Source of the DNA: Idiomarina aquatica
GTDB taxonomy: Bacteria; Pseudomonadota; Gammaproteobacteria; Enterobacterales; Alteromonadaceae
DNA length: 64,000 nucleotides
Direction of reading: 5' to 3'
Assembly: GCF_004362895.1 (NCBI RefSeq)
Contig: NZ_SNXI01000001.1
Coordinates: 62,001 to 126,000, forward strand
Shown here: positions 1-8,349 of the stretch, piece by piece
How positions within the stretch are numbered: the first letter of the stretch is position 1
Layout of the letters: each line of letters begins with the position of its first letter
Program-made: the position numbers and the translations under genes
The notes under the pieces: generated by a model
What the model saw: the letters and a program-made list of their open reading frames with translations, nothing else
Databases searched by the model: none
Told to the model about the DNA's origin: nothing

Positions 1-407
1 TTATTAACTGCGTCGGCCAACGCCTGTAACTCATCAGCAAAGCCCGGCAGGTCGCGAGCTTCAAACGCGCTTACCAAACCAGCGTATAATTCGTCACCGG
101 GGTGCTTCATATGGGTTTTAGCCATATCGATGTGGCCCTGCTCATAAAGTTTCATACCGACCCAGAGGTGACCACGGATGAGACCGAGCTGGGCAAGAAA
201 TTGCGCGTCATTCTCGGCTAAATTGACACTGACCGCACCTTCGCCTTCACCTTCTCCGCCTTCGCCTTCCATCACCGGACCAGGCGCAACGACTGCGGTG
301 GATGGACTGTAATGAGTGGGGCTGTCAGCTACTGCCTGACCAGTAACCAGCGTGCTGGCAAGAGCAGAACCAACGCCTAACCAGACTTTACGCTTCTCGT
401 TCATCAT
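1..407 (-). CDS. Exported Gly/Glu-rich protein, iron-linked context (3' end off window)
   Basis: The reading frame runs off the left edge; about 135 codons are visible from ATG-ATG at 407/404, preceded by a GAGGA ribosome site. The N-terminus (MMNEKRKVWLGVGSALAST, ending near AVADS) looks like a Sec signal peptide. A low-complexity acidic run alternating Glu and Gly follows at about residues 48-58, then a helical-looking domain with LGLIRGHLWVGMKLYEQG and HIDMAKTHMKHPGDELYAGL. I do not recognise the family. It is divergent from a PiuC-type hydroxylase with a Fur-like box between them, so an iron-related periplasmic role is inferred from context only. The His/Met/Glu-rich segments could bind metal, which is speculative. 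Confidence 0.75.
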   Translation of the reverse strand, partial: MMNEKRKVWLGVGSALASTLVTGQAVADSPTHYSPSTAVVAPGPVMEGEGGEGEGEGAVSVNLAENDAQFLAQLGLIRGHLWVGMKLYEQGHIDMAKTHMKHPGDELYAGLVSAFEARDLPGFADELQALADAVN

Positions 408-468
408 AGAATCCTCGTTATTGTTTGTTAAGGTAGGTTTACCTTTTAACTCGCGGTATAATCTCAGA

Positions 469-487
469 AATGAGAACGATTCGCAAA
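469..487. promoter_or_regulatory. Probable Fur box between divergent genes
   Basis: AATGAGAACGATTCGCAAA closely resembles the gammaproteobacterial Fur operator form AATGAGAATNATTCTCATT. Its core TGAGAAC-G-ATTCGCA is an imperfect 7-1-7 inverted repeat. It lies 31 bases before the hydroxylase start and 61 bases before the exported-protein start, so it could repress both when iron is plentiful. PiuC-type hydroxylases commonly sit in iron-regulated loci, which supports the call. Confidence 0.65.
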
Positions 488-518
488 TAATCGCTTAACC
501 TAACAGGTAGCTTGAACT

Positions 519-1175
519 ATGATCCTTCACTTAAAACAGGTTATTGATCCGGGTACTCTGACTGCCGTGCGCGAAAAACTGGCCGGGCAGACGTTTACCG
601 ACGGCAAACTAACCGCCGGGTGGGCAGCTAAAGAGCTAAAAAATAATCAGCAACTAGAAAAAACTAAGGCGGCCGACGGTATTATCGAGCTACTACTAAA
701 ACGAATGCGCGCCGCGTCAGGCGTTGATTCAGCCATGCGGCCTAAACAGTTTGCCCGCGTTATGATCAACCGGTATGCGGAAGGAGAGTTTTATGGAATG
801 CACATGGATGATGCATTAATGGCGGGCATCCGTACTGACATTTCATTTACCCTGGGTCTTACCTCGTTGCAGGATTATACAGGTGGAGCGCTGACGATTG
901 ACGATAGTTCGGGTCAACGCAGCTGGCGGCTGGATGCCGGCGATTTATTAATTTATCCCTCGCATTATTTGCATCAAGTTGAGCCTGTCGAACACGGCGA
1001 GCGCTTAGCGATGGTGGGTTGGGTACAAAGTCTGGTGCGCGATCCGCAGCAACGCGAAATTCTTTTTGATCTGCAGGCTGCAGTAAAAACAGAGCATGAA
1101 TTGAACGGCCACAGCGAACAATTTTTCCGCCTAACCAAAAGCTACCAGAATCTGTTACGACGGTGGGTATCATGA
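519..1175 (+). CDS. piuC: Fe(II)/2-oxoglutarate PKHD-type hydroxylase, PiuC/YbiX family
   Basis: This is a 218-residue 2-oxoglutarate dioxygenase of the PiuC/YbiX family, usual length about 225. The iron triad is visible as His95-x-Asp97 (YGMHMDD) and His152 (YLHQVEPV), with Arg162 (GERLAMVGW) as the 2-oxoglutarate-binding Arg. The physiological substrate of the family is not established. Members are typically encoded beside TonB-dependent siderophore receptors and are iron-repressed. Here a Fur-like box lies just upstream and an exported protein is divergent. The next gene starts inside its stop codon (ATGA), so the two are probably co-transcribed. Confidence 0.9.
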   Translation: MILHLKQVIDPGTLTAVREKLAGQTFTDGKLTAGWAAKELKNNQQLEKTKAADGIIELLLKRMRAASGVDSAMRPKQFARVMINRYAEGEFYGMHMDDALMAGIRTDISFTLGLTSLQDYTGGALTIDDSSGQRSWRLDAGDLLIYPSHYLHQVEPVEHGERLAMVGWVQSLVRDPQQREILFDLQAAVKTEHELNGHSEQFFRLTKSYQNLLRRWVS

Positions 1176-1675
1176 TAGAAACGGAACGTTTACTGATTAA
1201 GCCGCTGACTAAAGAGGACGGGGCGTTTATCTTACGACTATTAAACGAACCAACGTTTATCGAAAATATTGCTGATCGCGGTGTCCGAACCCAAGCCGAT
1301 GCGATTGATTATATTGCAAAAGGGCCTCAGGCAAGTTACCGGCAATATGGAATCGGTTTATGGAAAGTTGAACTGCGTGATAGCGGAGAAGCGATTGGAT
1401 TGGCCGGCTTGTTGCAACGCGATTACTTGCCTGAGCCGGATCTGGGGTATGCGCTTTTACCCGAATTTACCGGCAAAGGCCTGGCGTTTGAGGCCAACCA
1501 GGCGGTAGTAAACTGGGCTAAAGCGCAGGCCTACGGTTCGTTATTTGCGATCTGCAATCCGACCAATACGGCATCAATTGGACTGTTGTATCGGCTCGGC
1601 TTTGTGCTCGACGGAGAGGTCGTGCCGCCCGGTGAGGCACAACCGATCAATCGTTATTATTTGTCGCTAACCTAG
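1172..1675 (+). CDS. GNAT family N-acetyltransferase (RimJ/RimL-like)
   Basis: This 167-residue protein opens with MIETERLLIKPLTKEDGAFI, the usual start of RimJ/RimL-type acetyltransferases. It contains the acetyl-CoA-binding stretch around YALLPEFTGKGLAFEA and the C-terminal CNPTNTASIGLLYRLGF motif. It should transfer acetyl from acetyl-CoA to a protein N-terminus or small molecule; the substrate cannot be read from sequence. The ATG at 1172 overlaps the hydroxylase stop as ATGA, which favours it over an in-frame GTG at 1163. It converges on ilvE with a four-base gap and no clear terminator. Confidence 0.88.
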   Translation: MIETERLLIKPLTKEDGAFILRLLNEPTFIENIADRGVRTQADAIDYIAKGPQASYRQYGIGLWKVELRDSGEAIGLAGLLQRDYLPEPDLGYALLPEFTGKGLAFEANQAVVNWAKAQAYGSLFAICNPTNTASIGLLYRLGFVLDGEVVPPGEAQPINRYYLSLT

Positions 1676-1679
1676 CAAC

Positions 1680-2678
1680 TCAGTTAACACGCGTTAACCA
1701 GCCGTGTGTATCCTCAGCTTCGCCCCACTGAATCGCATTTAACGCTTTGCGCAACTTCTCAGTGACTGGGCCACCTTCGCCGCTACCGACGGTTATCGTT
1801 TTATTGTTGTGTATCAGTGAGCCGACCGGCGTCAGCACCGCAGCTGTGCCGGATAGCGCCGCTTCGGTGTTGGGTTTAGCAGCTCGTTCAATCAATTCAT
1901 CAACGCTCAATGCACGTTCACTCACTGTCATCCCCAGATCGCGGGCTAACGTCAGGATTGAGTCTCTTGTAATGCCATGTAAAAAGCTACTGTCGAGGTC
2001 TTTGGTGATAATTTGGTTATCGTCGATCAGTAAGAAGTTCGCGGCACCGGTTTCTTGTACATCGCCGCCGGGACAAAACAGCACCTGGTCGGCTTTATGT
2101 TGTTGCCGGGCGGCTAAAATAGGTCCTAACGCACTGGCATAGTTGCCGCCGCTTTTAATCATGCCCATGTGCGCGGCGCAACGAGAGCCGTTTTCCTCTA
2201 TAAGTAACTTAAGTGGTTTAATACCACCGGAAAAATAATCACCAACCGGTGACAGCAGCACATAAAGCAACGACTGTTGAGTCGGGCTGGCCGCCTTGCC
2301 AATGGCTGGTTCAGTACCGATATGGGTTGGGCGGATATACATCGATCCGGGTGGGCTGGGTACTTGTTCAGTGAAGCTGCCGACGGCATCGATAATCATC
2401 TGCTCAAGCAGGGCTGAGTCTACCTCAGGTAAAGCCAGTAGCCGACTGCTTTGCTGCATGCGGGCGATATTCTGATCCATGCGAAAAATATGCACGCTGC
2501 CATCGGCGTGTTTAAACGCTTTTAAGCCCTCAAAGCAGGTGCTGGAGTAATGCAGAACATGCGCACCCGGATGTAGTTCAATACGATCGGAACTGACCAT
2601 GTTGTGATAGGTCCAGTGTGCATCTTTAAATTCTGCCAAACTCATTTGAGGCATAAATACGGTGCCGAATGCCGCCAT
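1680..2678 (-). CDS. ilvE: Branched-chain amino-acid aminotransferase
   Basis: A 332-residue fold-type IV PLP aminotransferase of the longer BCAT class. It interconverts leucine, isoleucine and valine with their 2-oxo acids using glutamate/2-oxoglutarate. The PLP lysine is Lys175 in MGMIKSGGNYA, and the substrate-pocket regions HYSSTCFEGLKAFK and CPGGDVQETGAANFLL are intact. It is the last gene of a minus-strand run after a small membrane protein (10-base gap) and a TauE-like permease. In an amino-acid-consuming organism it can serve both biosynthesis and catabolism. No isoleucine/valine synthesis genes are nearby. Confidence 0.93.
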   Translation of the reverse strand: MAAFGTVFMPQMSLAEFKDAHWTYHNMVSSDRIELHPGAHVLHYSSTCFEGLKAFKHADGSVHIFRMDQNIARMQQSSRLLALPEVDSALLEQMIIDAVGSFTEQVPSPPGSMYIRPTHIGTEPAIGKAASPTQQSLLYVLLSPVGDYFSGGIKPLKLLIEENGSRCAAHMGMIKSGGNYASALGPILAARQQHKADQVLFCPGGDVQETGAANFLLIDDNQIITKDLDSSFLHGITRDSILTLARDLGMTVSERALSVDELIERAAKPNTEAALSGTAAVLTPVGSLIHNNKTITVGSGEGGPVTEKLRKALNAIQWGEAEDTHGWLTRVN

Positions 2679-2687
2679 GATGTGTCC

Positions 2688-2984
2688 TTATTTAAATCGA
2701 ATATTATGTTTTTTGATGTACCAGATCGCGACGGGGGTTTCTAATACAATGTAGATAATCAGCGTGTACCAAAACCAATTAAGCGGAATGCCCAGCAGAT
2801 AAAAAACAAAGCCGGTCCCCCAATACTTGTAGCCCACGATAAACAAGGCCAGGCCAGCCATTAACCCATCGTAAGACGCCAGTTTATTAAAATTTTTACC
2901 GGCAACCTTGGGGTATACTTGTAAATAGCCCACCAAGATCATGATCAGACATAGCATTACCACTAAAAACTCAGCTGCGATCAT
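2688..2984 (-). CDS. Small inner-membrane protein, unrecognised family
   Basis: This 98-residue, very hydrophobic protein has three to four predicted membrane segments: about residues 3-22, 38-52, 57-70 and 71-88. It ends in a basic cytoplasmic-looking tail (WYIKKHNIRFK). I do not recognise a named family. It sits 10 bases after the TauE-like permease and 10 bases before ilvE on the same strand, so all three are probably one transcript. Partnership with the permease is possible but rests only on position. Confidence 0.7.
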   Translation of the reverse strand: MIAAEFLVVMLCLIMILVGYLQVYPKVAGKNFNKLASYDGLMAGLALFIVGYKYWGTGFVFYLLGIPLNWFWYTLIIYIVLETPVAIWYIKKHNIRFK

Positions 2985-2993
2985 AGGTTTTCC

Positions 2994-3713
2994 TTACAGG
3001 CTTTGAAGGCTCACTATGATACCTGACAACAGCATTAATCCAATAGTCAGCTGCCGAAAACGGTACTCTGAGACATGGTGTTGGAGTCTCTGGCCCAGCG
3101 CGGCGCCTATTATTGCACAGGGGAGTAGCACAGCAATTAGGCCAAGGTGCGTTTCGGTATAGAGTCCCTGACGACTAAAATTAAGCACATTAGCCAGTGC
3201 AATACACAAGAAAAATAGACTCAAGGTGGCTCTGAACTGTGTCTTAGGCAAGCGGGCATTGGCCAAAAACAGCACGATCGGAGGCCCACCTAATGTCATC
3301 AGTCCGTTCAATATGCCTGAACCTGTACCAATGGTGATGTAGCCCGGGGTATGTTCGGCTGTAGGTAGCTGACGACCACTGGCAATAATTAGCGCGACAG
3401 CGATAATGACAATACCCAAACACAATTTAAGCCACTGTTCGTTGATGGAAACTAATAGACTGCCGGCAATAAGTGACGCCACTACACCCGCAATAATCAG
3501 CCACTTCCATTGGCTGGGGCGCGCTGCATGTCGATTTTTCCAGTAAATTAGCGCGGCAACAAAGATATTTATTACCGACAGTGCCGGCGTCAGCAGCGTT
3601 AACGGGAACCATAATGCCAGTATCGGAACGGCGACCAAGCCGGAGCCAAAACCGCTGATTCCCTGTAAGGTTGTTGCAAAAAACAGCACTAAACCGGCAA
3701 AAATAATGTCCAT
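2994..3713 (-). CDS. TauE/SafE (DUF81) family membrane permease
   Basis: A 239-residue integral membrane protein with about seven to eight hydrophobic helices in two repeats. It shows the family hallmarks GISGFGSGLVAVPIL near the N-terminus and GSGILNGLMTLGGPPIVLFL in the second half. TauE/SafE proteins export sulfite, sulfoacetate or related organic anions; the substrate here is unknown. The start MDIIFAGLVL at 3713 is preferred because AAAAGG precedes it. A longer frame from 3776 would overlap the divergent ftsB start. It heads a likely operon with the small membrane protein and ilvE. Confidence 0.87.
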   Translation of the reverse strand: MDIIFAGLVLFFATTLQGISGFGSGLVAVPILALWFPLTLLTPALSVINIFVAALIYWKNRHAARPSQWKWLIIAGVVASLIAGSLLVSINEQWLKLCLGIVIIAVALIIASGRQLPTAEHTPGYITIGTGSGILNGLMTLGGPPIVLFLANARLPKTQFRATLSLFFLCIALANVLNFSRQGLYTETHLGLIAVLLPCAIIGAALGQRLQHHVSEYRFRQLTIGLMLLSGIIVSLQSL

Positions 3714-3774
3714 AGCCTTTTCACACTGACCATAAGTATTCATAATACAAAGTATAATAATAACGGAGCAACGC

Positions 3775-4110
3775 ATGCGAGTGGTGATATTGCTGCTATT
3801 GACCGTTTTGGTGGCGCTACAATACCGTTTATGGTTAGGAAAGAACAGTCTTCCTGATTATTGGCGCCTACAAAAAGAGGTCGACAGTCAGCAGACAACC
3901 AACGACAACCTCAAGCGTCGTAATCAGGTTTTATATGCCGATATCGAGGATCTTCGCGAAGGCGAGGATGCGCTGGAGGAACGTGCGCGTAATGAGTTAG
4001 GTATGATTAAAAAGGACGAAGTTTTTTTTCGCGTTATTCCCAGTCGAGTTCCGGACTCACTTCCGGCTCAGGACACCTACTCCCGTGACAACGGACAGGA
4101 GTTGAATTAA
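3775..4110 (+). CDS. ftsB: Cell division protein FtsB
   Basis: A 111-residue bitopic protein, slightly longer than the roughly 103-residue E. coli FtsB. One membrane helix (residues 2-19) is followed by a periplasmic coiled coil around QTTNDNLKRRNQVLYADIED and the conserved ERARNELGMIKKDEVFFRVI. FtsB joins FtsQ and FtsL at the division septum. The neighbour ispD starts inside the stop region, which is the classical ftsB-ispD-ispF order. A GGAG ribosome site precedes the ATG. The C-terminal tail after residue 90 is unconserved. Confidence 0.95.
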   Translation: MRVVILLLLTVLVALQYRLWLGKNSLPDYWRLQKEVDSQQTTNDNLKRRNQVLYADIEDLREGEDALEERARNELGMIKKDEVFFRVIPSRVPDSLPAQDTYSRDNGQELN

Positions 4111-4796
4111 TGCCTGCAGAGCCGAAAATCGCGGCAGTTATTCCCGCAGCAGGTAGTGGGTCACGGATGCGCAGCGATGTGCCCAAACAATATCTGGCGG
4201 TGCATGGCAAGACACTGCTGCAATATGCAGTAGAAGCCGTGCAAAACGACCCGCGAGTAGCGCATGTATTTATCGCTGTTAATGAACAACAACACCCCAT
4301 TAGCGCAAAGAGTGTTGCCGATATATCGTTTGTTGCCGGTGGCAAAACGCGCGCAGAATCGGTGTTGTCAGGTGTCCTGCATGCAATTAATCAGGGTTAT
4401 AGTCACGTTCTGGTGCACGATGCTGCGCGACCCGGACTACCGGCGTCGATTCTAACCGAGGTTATCGATGTTGGTGTAAGCAGTGATAACGGCGCGATTG
4501 TGGCGATGCCGGTTCGTGACTCGTTAAAACGCAGCGAGCCTGACCAAACGATAATTTCGCAAAGCGTTGCCAGAGACGATTTATGGCAGGCGCAGACCCC
4601 CCAAATTTTTGCTGCTGAACTACTTGCTGACGCGATTAGTGAAGTGGGAATTGATAACCCGAACTTAACTGATGAAGCTTCAGCAATGGAGGCTATGGGC
4701 TATCATCCGCGGTTGGTGATGGGCTCTCTTGATAATATAAAAGTTACCCACCCCGATGATCTCCGTTGGGTAGCAACGATTCTTAAGCCATCATAG
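4110..4796 (+). CDS. ispD: 2-C-methyl-D-erythritol 4-phosphate cytidylyltransferase
   Basis: IspD is the third step of the MEP isoprenoid pathway, joining MEP and CTP to give CDP-methylerythritol. The 228-residue protein has the nucleotide-binding signature IPAAGSGSRMRSDVPKQYL at the N-terminus, then VLVHDAARPG and RDDLWQAQTPQIF. Its ATG overlaps the last base of ftsB, implying translational coupling. ispF follows after 24 bases with an AAGGAG ribosome site. Length and motifs are normal for the family, and nothing in it looks degraded. Confidence 0.96.
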   Translation: MPAEPKIAAVIPAAGSGSRMRSDVPKQYLAVHGKTLLQYAVEAVQNDPRVAHVFIAVNEQQHPISAKSVADISFVAGGKTRAESVLSGVLHAINQGYSHVLVHDAARPGLPASILTEVIDVGVSSDNGAIVAMPVRDSLKRSEPDQTIISQSVARDDLWQAQTPQIFAAELLADAISEVGIDNPNLTDEASAMEAMGYHPRLVMGSLDNIKVTHPDDLRWVATILKPS

Positions 4797-4820
4797 ATGT
4801 GCTTTTACAAGGAGTTTTAA

Positions 4821-5303
4821 ATGCAATTTAGGGTAGGTCATGGTTATGACGTGCATAAGTGGGGATCTGATAAACCCCTGGTTCTTGGCGGCGTAACCAT
4901 ACCCAGCGAGCGAGGCCTGCTAGCGCATTCAGACGGCGATGTGGTGCTACATGCGATAACTGACGCGGTGTTGGGGGCGGTAGCCTTAGGCGATATTGGG
5001 CGACATTTTCCTGACACCGATGAGCGCTTCGCCAATGCCGACAGTATGTTACTGCTAAAACATGCGGTTGAGCTGGCTGCAAAAGAAGGTTACCGGGTCG
5101 GTAATGCGGACATAACGATCGTGGCGCAATCACCTAAAATGGCACCCTATATCGAGCCAATGCAAGTCTCCATCGCTAGCGGTCTCGGCACGGCCAGTAA
5201 AGCAGTTAATGTTAAGGCGACAACGACCGAAAAACTCGGTTTTGTAGGACGTGAAGAAGGCCTGGCCTGCCACTGCGTGATACTAATGCAGGCGGTACAG
5301 TAA
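4821..5303 (+). CDS. ispF: 2-C-methyl-D-erythritol 2,4-cyclodiphosphate synthase
   Basis: IspF cyclises CDP-methylerythritol phosphate in the MEP pathway as a homotrimer. The 160-residue protein carries the metal ligands Asp10 and His12 (GYDVHKW) and His44 ([14 protein letters not shown]). It also has [11 protein letters not shown] and the C-terminal [20 protein letters not shown]. It directly follows ispD and precedes truD by two bases, so all are one transcript. Length and motifs match the family. Confidence 0.97.
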   Translation: MQFRVGHGYDVHKWGSDKPLVLGGVTIPSERGLLAHSDGDVVLHAITDAVLGAVALGDIGRHFPDTDERFANADSMLLLKHAVELAAKEGYRVGNADITIVAQSPKMAPYIEPMQVSIASGLGTASKAVNVKATTTEKLGFVGREEGLACHCVILMQAVQ

Positions 5304-5305
5304 CC

Positions 5306-6370
5306 ATGAGCTCAATATCTGAACCGTTTCAACTTAGCTGGCCAACGCTCAATCAACAAAAAACTACTGCCTCATTTAAGCAGCAACCGGCTGATTTTCG
5401 GGTGCGAGAAGTACTGGATGTCGATGACGAGGGCGAAGGTGAACACCAGTGGTTATGGATAAAGAAAACCGGTGCCAACACACGATTTGTTGCCGAACAA
5501 CTCGCTAAGTTTGCCGGCGTTCACCCGCGTAATGTGAGTTTTTCCGGAATGAAAGACCGCAACGCGGTAACCTGGCAGTGGTTTTCTATTCAGTTACCCG
5601 GCAAAGACACGCTTGACTGGCAGCAAATGATGCTGGAAGGGGTCGAGGTTGAACGGGTGATCCGCCGTACTAAAAAATTAAAAACCGGATTTCACAAAGC
5701 TAATGCCTTCACTATTCGGTTACGCGATGTCGCTGATACCGAGCGTTTTGAAAAAAACTGGCAAGCACTGTGTTCGCAGGGCACGCTCAATTATTTTGGG
5801 GCGCAGCGGTTTGGTTTTAACGGGAGTAATTTGTTGAACGGGCGCCAATGGATTAGCGCTGAGCGCCCGGCAAAAATTGCTAAAGGTAAACGCAGTATCT
5901 GGCTGTCGGCTATGCGCTCCTATCTTTTTAATCAGGTAGTTGCAGCTCGATACCAGCAGTATCAGTTCATGCCACTCGCTGGTGACTGTGTGATGTTGCA
6001 GGGATCACAGTCGGTGTTTATTGCTGAGCAATGGGACGATGAGTTGCTTAGTCGTTTAGCTTCAGCGGATATCCAATTGACCGGGCCGATGCCGGGTGAA
6101 GACGGGGTAGGCAACGTTACTACCGATGCGTTGCAGTTTGAGACCAGCCAACTAGCGCAATTTGATGACTGGATTGCTGACTTTGCTAAGGTACGATTAA
6201 AAGCTGCGCGCAGACCTTACCGGTTGTTGCTGCAGCAACCGGAATTAATGTGGCAAAACCAGGATGCAATAATTAGCTTCACCTTACCCACAGGTAGTTT
6301 CGCGACAGCCTGTATCAATGAACTTATCGATTTAGCGGTGACCGAAAATGATGAAAATTCTGTTGAGTAA
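5306..6370 (+). CDS. truD: tRNA pseudouridine(13) synthase
   Basis: TruD isomerises uridine 13 of tRNA-Glu to pseudouridine. The 354-residue protein contains the catalytic motif FSGMKDRNAVTWQWFS with Asp84 as nucleophile. It also has the family motif LNYFGAQRFGFNG and a C-terminal core around RPYRLLLQQPE. The start at 5306 lies two bases after ispF. Its 3' end overlaps the start of surE by about 20 bases, the usual ispF-truD-surE arrangement in gammaproteobacteria. Confidence 0.95.
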   Translation: MSSISEPFQLSWPTLNQQKTTASFKQQPADFRVREVLDVDDEGEGEHQWLWIKKTGANTRFVAEQLAKFAGVHPRNVSFSGMKDRNAVTWQWFSIQLPGKDTLDWQQMMLEGVEVERVIRRTKKLKTGFHKANAFTIRLRDVADTERFEKNWQALCSQGTLNYFGAQRFGFNGSNLLNGRQWISAERPAKIAKGKRSIWLSAMRSYLFNQVVAARYQQYQFMPLAGDCVMLQGSQSVFIAEQWDDELLSRLASADIQLTGPMPGEDGVGNVTTDALQFETSQLAQFDDWIADFAKVRLKAARRPYRLLLQQPELMWQNQDAIISFTLPTGSFATACINELIDLAVTENDENSVE

Positions 6371-7109
6371 CGATGACGGGGTTCATGCCCCGGGTATTCA
6401 CGCGCTGTACCGCGCATTAAAAGAGGTGGCAGACGTGCGGGTGATTGCACCTGACAGAAATTGTAGCGGCGCTTCTAACTCGTTGACATTACACAACCCG
6501 TTGCGGTTACAAAAACTGGATAATGGTTTTTATTCGCTTAACGGGACACCGACAGACTGTGTGCATTTAGGCACTAATTCGCCGTTTGCGGACGAAGTTG
6601 ATCTCGTTGTATCAGGAATTAATGATAGCCCCAATATGGGCGATGACGTGTTTTACTCGGGCACGGTTGCCGCAGCAATGGAAGGGCGTTTTAAAGGACT
6701 CCCTGCTATAGCCGTATCAATGGGCGGTAAAGGCCATGATTACTACGATACCGCGGGGCGTGTGGTAGCAGAGATGGTAGCGGCGATGGAAAAAGACCCG
6801 CTGCGCCTTGATACTGTATTGAATGTAAACGTTCCTTATATGACTTATGAGCAATTAAAAGGAACGCGGGTGACGCGTCTTGGGCGTCGTCACCGTGCCG
6901 AGACAATGGTGCATGATCGTGATCCTTTTGGCCGTGAAATTTTCTGGTATGGGCCGATTGGTCATCATGCTGATGATGCGCCCGATACTGATTTTACAGC
7001 TGTTCACGAGGGCTATGTATCCATTACCCCGCTGAGTCTGGACATGACTGCCAAGCGACATCAGGATACCCTGAATGACTGGCTTAACGCAGGTGAACTA
7101 AAAGATTAA
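6351..7109 (+). CDS. surE: 5'/3'-nucleotidase SurE
   Basis: SurE is a divalent-metal phosphatase acting on nucleoside 5'- and 3'-monophosphates and linked to stationary-phase survival. About 252 residues are read from the second of two adjacent ATGs (MKILLSNDDGVHAPG). Metal-site residues lie in SNDDG and in GINDSPNMGDDVFYSGTVAAAMEG, and the GTPTDCVHLG motif is intact. The start sits inside truD, implying coupled translation. It is followed three bases later by pcm, the conserved surE-pcm-nlpD-rpoS stress cluster. Confidence 0.96.
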   Translation: MKILLSNDDGVHAPGIHALYRALKEVADVRVIAPDRNCSGASNSLTLHNPLRLQKLDNGFYSLNGTPTDCVHLGTNSPFADEVDLVVSGINDSPNMGDDVFYSGTVAAAMEGRFKGLPAIAVSMGGKGHDYYDTAGRVVAEMVAAMEKDPLRLDTVLNVNVPYMTYEQLKGTRVTRLGRRHRAETMVHDRDPFGREIFWYGPIGHHADDAPDTDFTAVHEGYVSITPLSLDMTAKRHQDTLNDWLNAGELKD

Positions 7110-7112
7110 ACC

Positions 7113-7751
7113 ATGACAGCTTTTTCATCTTCTGGCCCGGCACGCCGCTTAGTTTCGGTATTGCGTCAGGCGGGTATTACTAACACAGATGTTCTCTCGG
7201 TTATCGAAACCACGCCGCGGCAATTGTTTATGCCGGAGTCGCTGGCACATAAGGCTTATGAGAACACAGCATTACCCATTGGCAATGGACAAACGATATC
7301 GCAGCCGCTGATGGTAGCAACGATGACGCAATTGCTGATGCAGCATGAGTGTAAAAGTGTCCTGGAAATTGGCACGGGGTCGGGTTATCAGACAGCCATT
7401 TTAGCTCAGTTGATCGATAAGGTATTTAGCGTGGAGCGTATTGCGCAATTGCAATATCAGGCAAAGCGCCGGCTGCGTAACCTGGATTTGCACAACGTCA
7501 GCATGCGCCATGGTGATGGCTGGGAAGGCTGGCGCAGTAAGGCGCCGTTTGATGGCATTATTGTAACCGCAGCGGCGGCGCAAATACCGCAAGCGCTGGT
7601 TGAGCAACTGGCGGATGGCGGTGTGATGATTATTCCGGTAGGCGAGCAACAACAAACTTTGGTTGTACTCAGGCGTTTTGGCGAACAAATTGAACAGCAA
7701 CGGATTGGTGATGTTCGATTTGTGCCATTAGTAAAAGGTGAATTACTTTGA
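7113..7751 (+). CDS. pcm: Protein-L-isoaspartate O-methyltransferase
   Basis: Pcm repairs isoaspartyl residues in aged proteins by S-adenosylmethionine-dependent methylation. The 212-residue protein has the substrate-site motif [19 protein letters not shown] and SAM motif [16 protein letters not shown]. It also has the acidic motif VFSVERI and the post-motif [17 protein letters not shown]. It lies between surE and a yqaA-like gene whose start overlaps its stop codon. Length is close to the E. coli enzyme (208 residues). Confidence 0.96.
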   Translation: MTAFSSSGPARRLVSVLRQAGITNTDVLSVIETTPRQLFMPESLAHKAYENTALPIGNGQTISQPLMVATMTQLLMQHECKSVLEIGTGSGYQTAILAQLIDKVFSVERIAQLQYQAKRRLRNLDLHNVSMRHGDGWEGWRSKAPFDGIIVTAAAAQIPQALVEQLADGGVMIIPVGEQQQTLVVLRRFGEQIEQQRIGDVRFVPLVKGELL

Positions 7752-8335
7752 AGTTATTTTCTGCATTATATGATCGGGTGCTCAGCTGGACGAAACACCC
7801 AAAGGCAGATTGGTTACTAGGGTTAATTAGTTTTACGGAATCAGTGATTTTTCCGATCCCGCCTGATGTTATGTTGGCTCCCATGGCGATGACGCAGCCG
7901 CAGCGTGCGTGGCGACTGGCTGCGTTAACTACCCTATGTTCTGTTGCAGGCGGGGCGCTGGGATACTTGCTGGGTTACTGGGCATACGATGCAGCGGTGC
8001 TGCCCATGGTAGAAGCATTGGGGTATCAGGATAAATTAGCCCGTGTCAGCGACTGGTTCACTGAGTATGGAATCTGGATCGTATTTATTGCCGGCTTTTC
8101 ACCTATTCCTTATAAACTGTTTACGGTGACCGCCGGGGTCATGCAAATGATGTTCTTACCCTTTATTATTGCGTCGGCAGTCAGTCGTGGATTACGTTTT
8201 TATCTAGTTGCCTGGTTACTTAAAACCGGTGGGCCGGCAATGGCACTTAAATTACGTCGTTATGTCGACTTTATCGGTTGGAGTGTTGTAGTCGTAGCTG
8301 TACTCGGTTATTTTATTTATCAATGGGTTAACTAA
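7748..8335 (+). CDS. yqaA: YqaA family (DedA/SNARE-associated) membrane protein
   Basis: A 195-residue inner-membrane protein of the YqaA branch of the DedA/VTT superfamily. It has several hydrophobic helices and the family segments [20 protein letters not shown] and [16 protein letters not shown]. DedA-type proteins are implicated in lipid carrier or phospholipid flipping; YqaA itself is uncharacterised. The start is a TTG at 7748 giving [14 protein letters not shown]. It overlaps the pcm stop (TTGA) and follows AAAGGTG. It sits between pcm and nlpD, as in related genomes. Confidence 0.9.
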   Translation: MKLFSALYDRVLSWTKHPKADWLLGLISFTESVIFPIPPDVMLAPMAMTQPQRAWRLAALTTLCSVAGGALGYLLGYWAYDAAVLPMVEALGYQDKLARVSDWFTEYGIWIVFIAGFSPIPYKLFTVTAGVMQMMFLPFIIASAVSRGLRFYLVAWLLKTGGPAMALKLRRYVDFIGWSVVVVAVLGYFIYQWVN

Positions 8336-8349
8336 AGGTTTTCGTAACG

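Noticed and set aside
1683-1698. GTTAAC-ACGC-GTTAAC repeat near the ilvE stop as a terminator
   Set aside because: The stem is short and AT-rich, with no T run on either strand, and it lies in coding sequence.
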